A stretch of DNA of 64,000 bases from NCBI RefSeq assembly GCF_003719335.1, contig NZ_RIAS01000002.1, positions 310,001 through 374,000 on the forward strand, written 5' to 3'. Shown in pieces: positions 62,982 to 64,000 of the stretch (within the stretch, counting starts at the first letter, position 1; each line of letters starts with the position of its first letter). Below the pieces are notes generated by a model that was not told where the DNA came from, ran no database searches, and saw only the letters and a program-made list of their open reading frames with translations. The translations under genes and the position numbers were made by a program. The DNA is from Paenibacillus amylolyticus. GTDB taxonomy: Bacteria; Bacillota; Bacilli; Paenibacillales; Paenibacillaceae.

Positions 62982-63905
62982 ATGAAACATAAAAAAGGAT
63001 TGGCTGCAACACTTGCGCTATGCGTTTCTTTGACAGCAGGAGGTGCTTCAGTATTTGCATTTTCCGACATTAAGGATGAAGGCCAGAAGACGGTTGTGGA
63101 TACCTTGAAATCGAAGGGGATCGTAAATGGAGTAACGGCGGATCTGTTCAGACCTGATGTTGCTTTGTCCGAACCGCAGGGGATTCAATTGATTGTTAAA
63201 GCATTTGGATTACAAAATGCATATGCAGAAGCTTCCGCGCAGAATAAGATTAGTCCAGATACCTGGTATGCAGATGCTGTGCAAGCGGCAACTCAGAATG
63301 GCCTGTCCATTCCGGTAGAGGTGAATCCGCAAGGCAAGATGACGCGCGAACAATTTGTTATTTTGCTGCATGAGGGAATTAACACGACTGGTAATTATCC
63401 GGTAATCATGAAGTATAATGAAGTGAAGGATGAAAAAAAATTAAGTAAGGACGCCATGTCTGCGGTCCAGAACTTGCTGAATATGAACATCATTGAACTG
63501 GACAAGGATGGAAATTTCCGCCCAGATCAGTCGCTTACTCGTATGGAGGCAGCCAGTATGATTTTCAATGCGCTTGAGTTTGTGGATCAGCACAGTGATG
63601 ACGGTTCAACTGAACCAGCTCCAACGAATCCCGGTGAAGGACAGCAAGCGATCGTACCAGCGGTAACAATCAGCAAGGTAGATGACAAAACAAGCAAAGT
63701 GACCCTGACGGCTGAAATGCCGCATCCGGGATACGGGTTGAAAATTGATGAGGTCAAACTGGAGAAGGATAAACACGCTATTGTCAAATACTCCATCGTG
63801 CAGCCTGATCCGGATAAGATGTATCCAATGGTGATTACCAAAGTAACGGCAGAAGCCGAAATTCCAACAGGGTACACCGCTGAAGCTCAGCCTTCTGGTA
63901 AGTAA
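62982..63905 (+). CDS. SLH-domain surface protein with C-terminal PrcB-like domain
   Basis: A 307-residue secreted protein: signal peptide about 1-26. Three N-terminal SLH-type modules follow (about 27-205). These contain FSDIKDEGQKTVVDTLKSKG, the TWYADAVQAATQNGL segment, and NMNIIELDKDGNFRPDQSLT before MEAASMIFNA. A short linker rich in Pro, Thr and Asp leads to a C-terminal beta domain (about 225-300). Its TLTAEMPHPGYGLKIDEVKL and YPMVITKVTAEAEIPTGYTA fit the PrcB C-terminal (protease-inhibitor-like) family. It would anchor to the wall polymer and display the small domain, perhaps to hold off a protease. ATG 62982 has GGAGGTG upstream. The PrcB assignment is by pattern only. Confidence 0.82.
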   Translation: MKHKKGLAATLALCVSLTAGGASVFAFSDIKDEGQKTVVDTLKSKGIVNGVTADLFRPDVALSEPQGIQLIVKAFGLQNAYAEASAQNKISPDTWYADAVQAATQNGLSIPVEVNPQGKMTREQFVILLHEGINTTGNYPVIMKYNEVKDEKKLSKDAMSAVQNLLNMNIIELDKDGNFRPDQSLTRMEAASMIFNALEFVDQHSDDGSTEPAPTNPGEGQQAIVPAVTISKVDDKTSKVTLTAEMPHPGYGLKIDEVKLEKDKHAIVKYSIVQPDPDKMYPMVITKVTAEAEIPTGYTAEAQPSGK

Positions 63906-64000
63906 ATTAGTGTAGTAAAATTTGCTCGTCTCACCTGTCAGCTGCTAGGGATAATTGAACCGACTTGAAGAAAACAGAAAACCATCTAACTGATCGTATG

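Overview
The window looks like the chromosome of a plant-matter-degrading Paenibacillus or close relative (Bacillota, Paenibacillaceae). The grounds are AGGAGG-type ribosome binding sites, PucR/AdeR, SigL and YqkE-type genes, S-layer-homology (SLH) proteins, a free (non-cellulosomal) GH9-GH48 cellulase pair, and very low-copy mobile DNA. No rRNA, tRNA, CRISPR array or prophage was seen.

Layout. 1-2.8 kb: a sugar-catabolism cassette (oxidoreductase running off the left edge, TIM-barrel isomerase) divergent from an AraC regulator. 2.8-5.4 kb: gene-poor, with an IS3-type transposase relic, a kinase-like gene and a decayed repeat. 5.4-21.2 kb: an amino-acid catabolism block. It holds ald with its PucR-type activator, a STAND ATPase with an HTH tail, a sigma-54 enhancer-binding protein, proline dehydrogenase, glutamate-semialdehyde dehydrogenase, SigL itself and aspartase. 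putB and pruA each carry a textbook -24/-12 promoter, so promoters, sigma factor and a likely activator sit within 7 kb. 21.5-32.6 kb: housekeeping and small genes (chemoreceptor, secreted proteins, VOC dioxygenase, SDR, cyclophilin, MFS exporter, small acidic and membrane proteins). 32.7-36.9 kb: a membrane sensor kinase convergent with a two-gene unit, a class-I isoprenoid-synthase-like protein followed by a peptide with a nitrile-hydratase-type (NHLP) leader and a short Cys/Trp tail. 37-41.6 kb: acyltransferase, LCP wall ligase, chemoreceptor. 41.9-52.4 kb: GH9 and GH48 cellulases, an NlpC/P60 hydrolase, and a GH51 arabinofuranosidase with a divergent ArsR-like regulator. 52.4-63.9 kb: repeats, a 1203-residue SLH protein, an MBL hydrolase, an Lrp regulator, a heterodimeric ABC exporter and a second SLH protein.

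Most interesting: (1) the NHLP-leader peptide paired with a ComQ-like isoprenoid synthase fold, a candidate prenylated-peptide (RiPP or signal) system that I do not recognise as described; (2) a dispersed F-F-R-R inverted-repeat element built on CTAACGATC, two intact copies and one relic; (3) a ~30-bp motif found three times, twice just ahead of pruA and sigL; (4) the STAND ATPase with a GNAT-like middle and a terminal HTH; (5) a ~160-bp MITE-like element. Start codons were chosen by Shine-Dalgarno fit and often lie inside the longest reading frame. Family names rest on recognised motifs, not on database searches.
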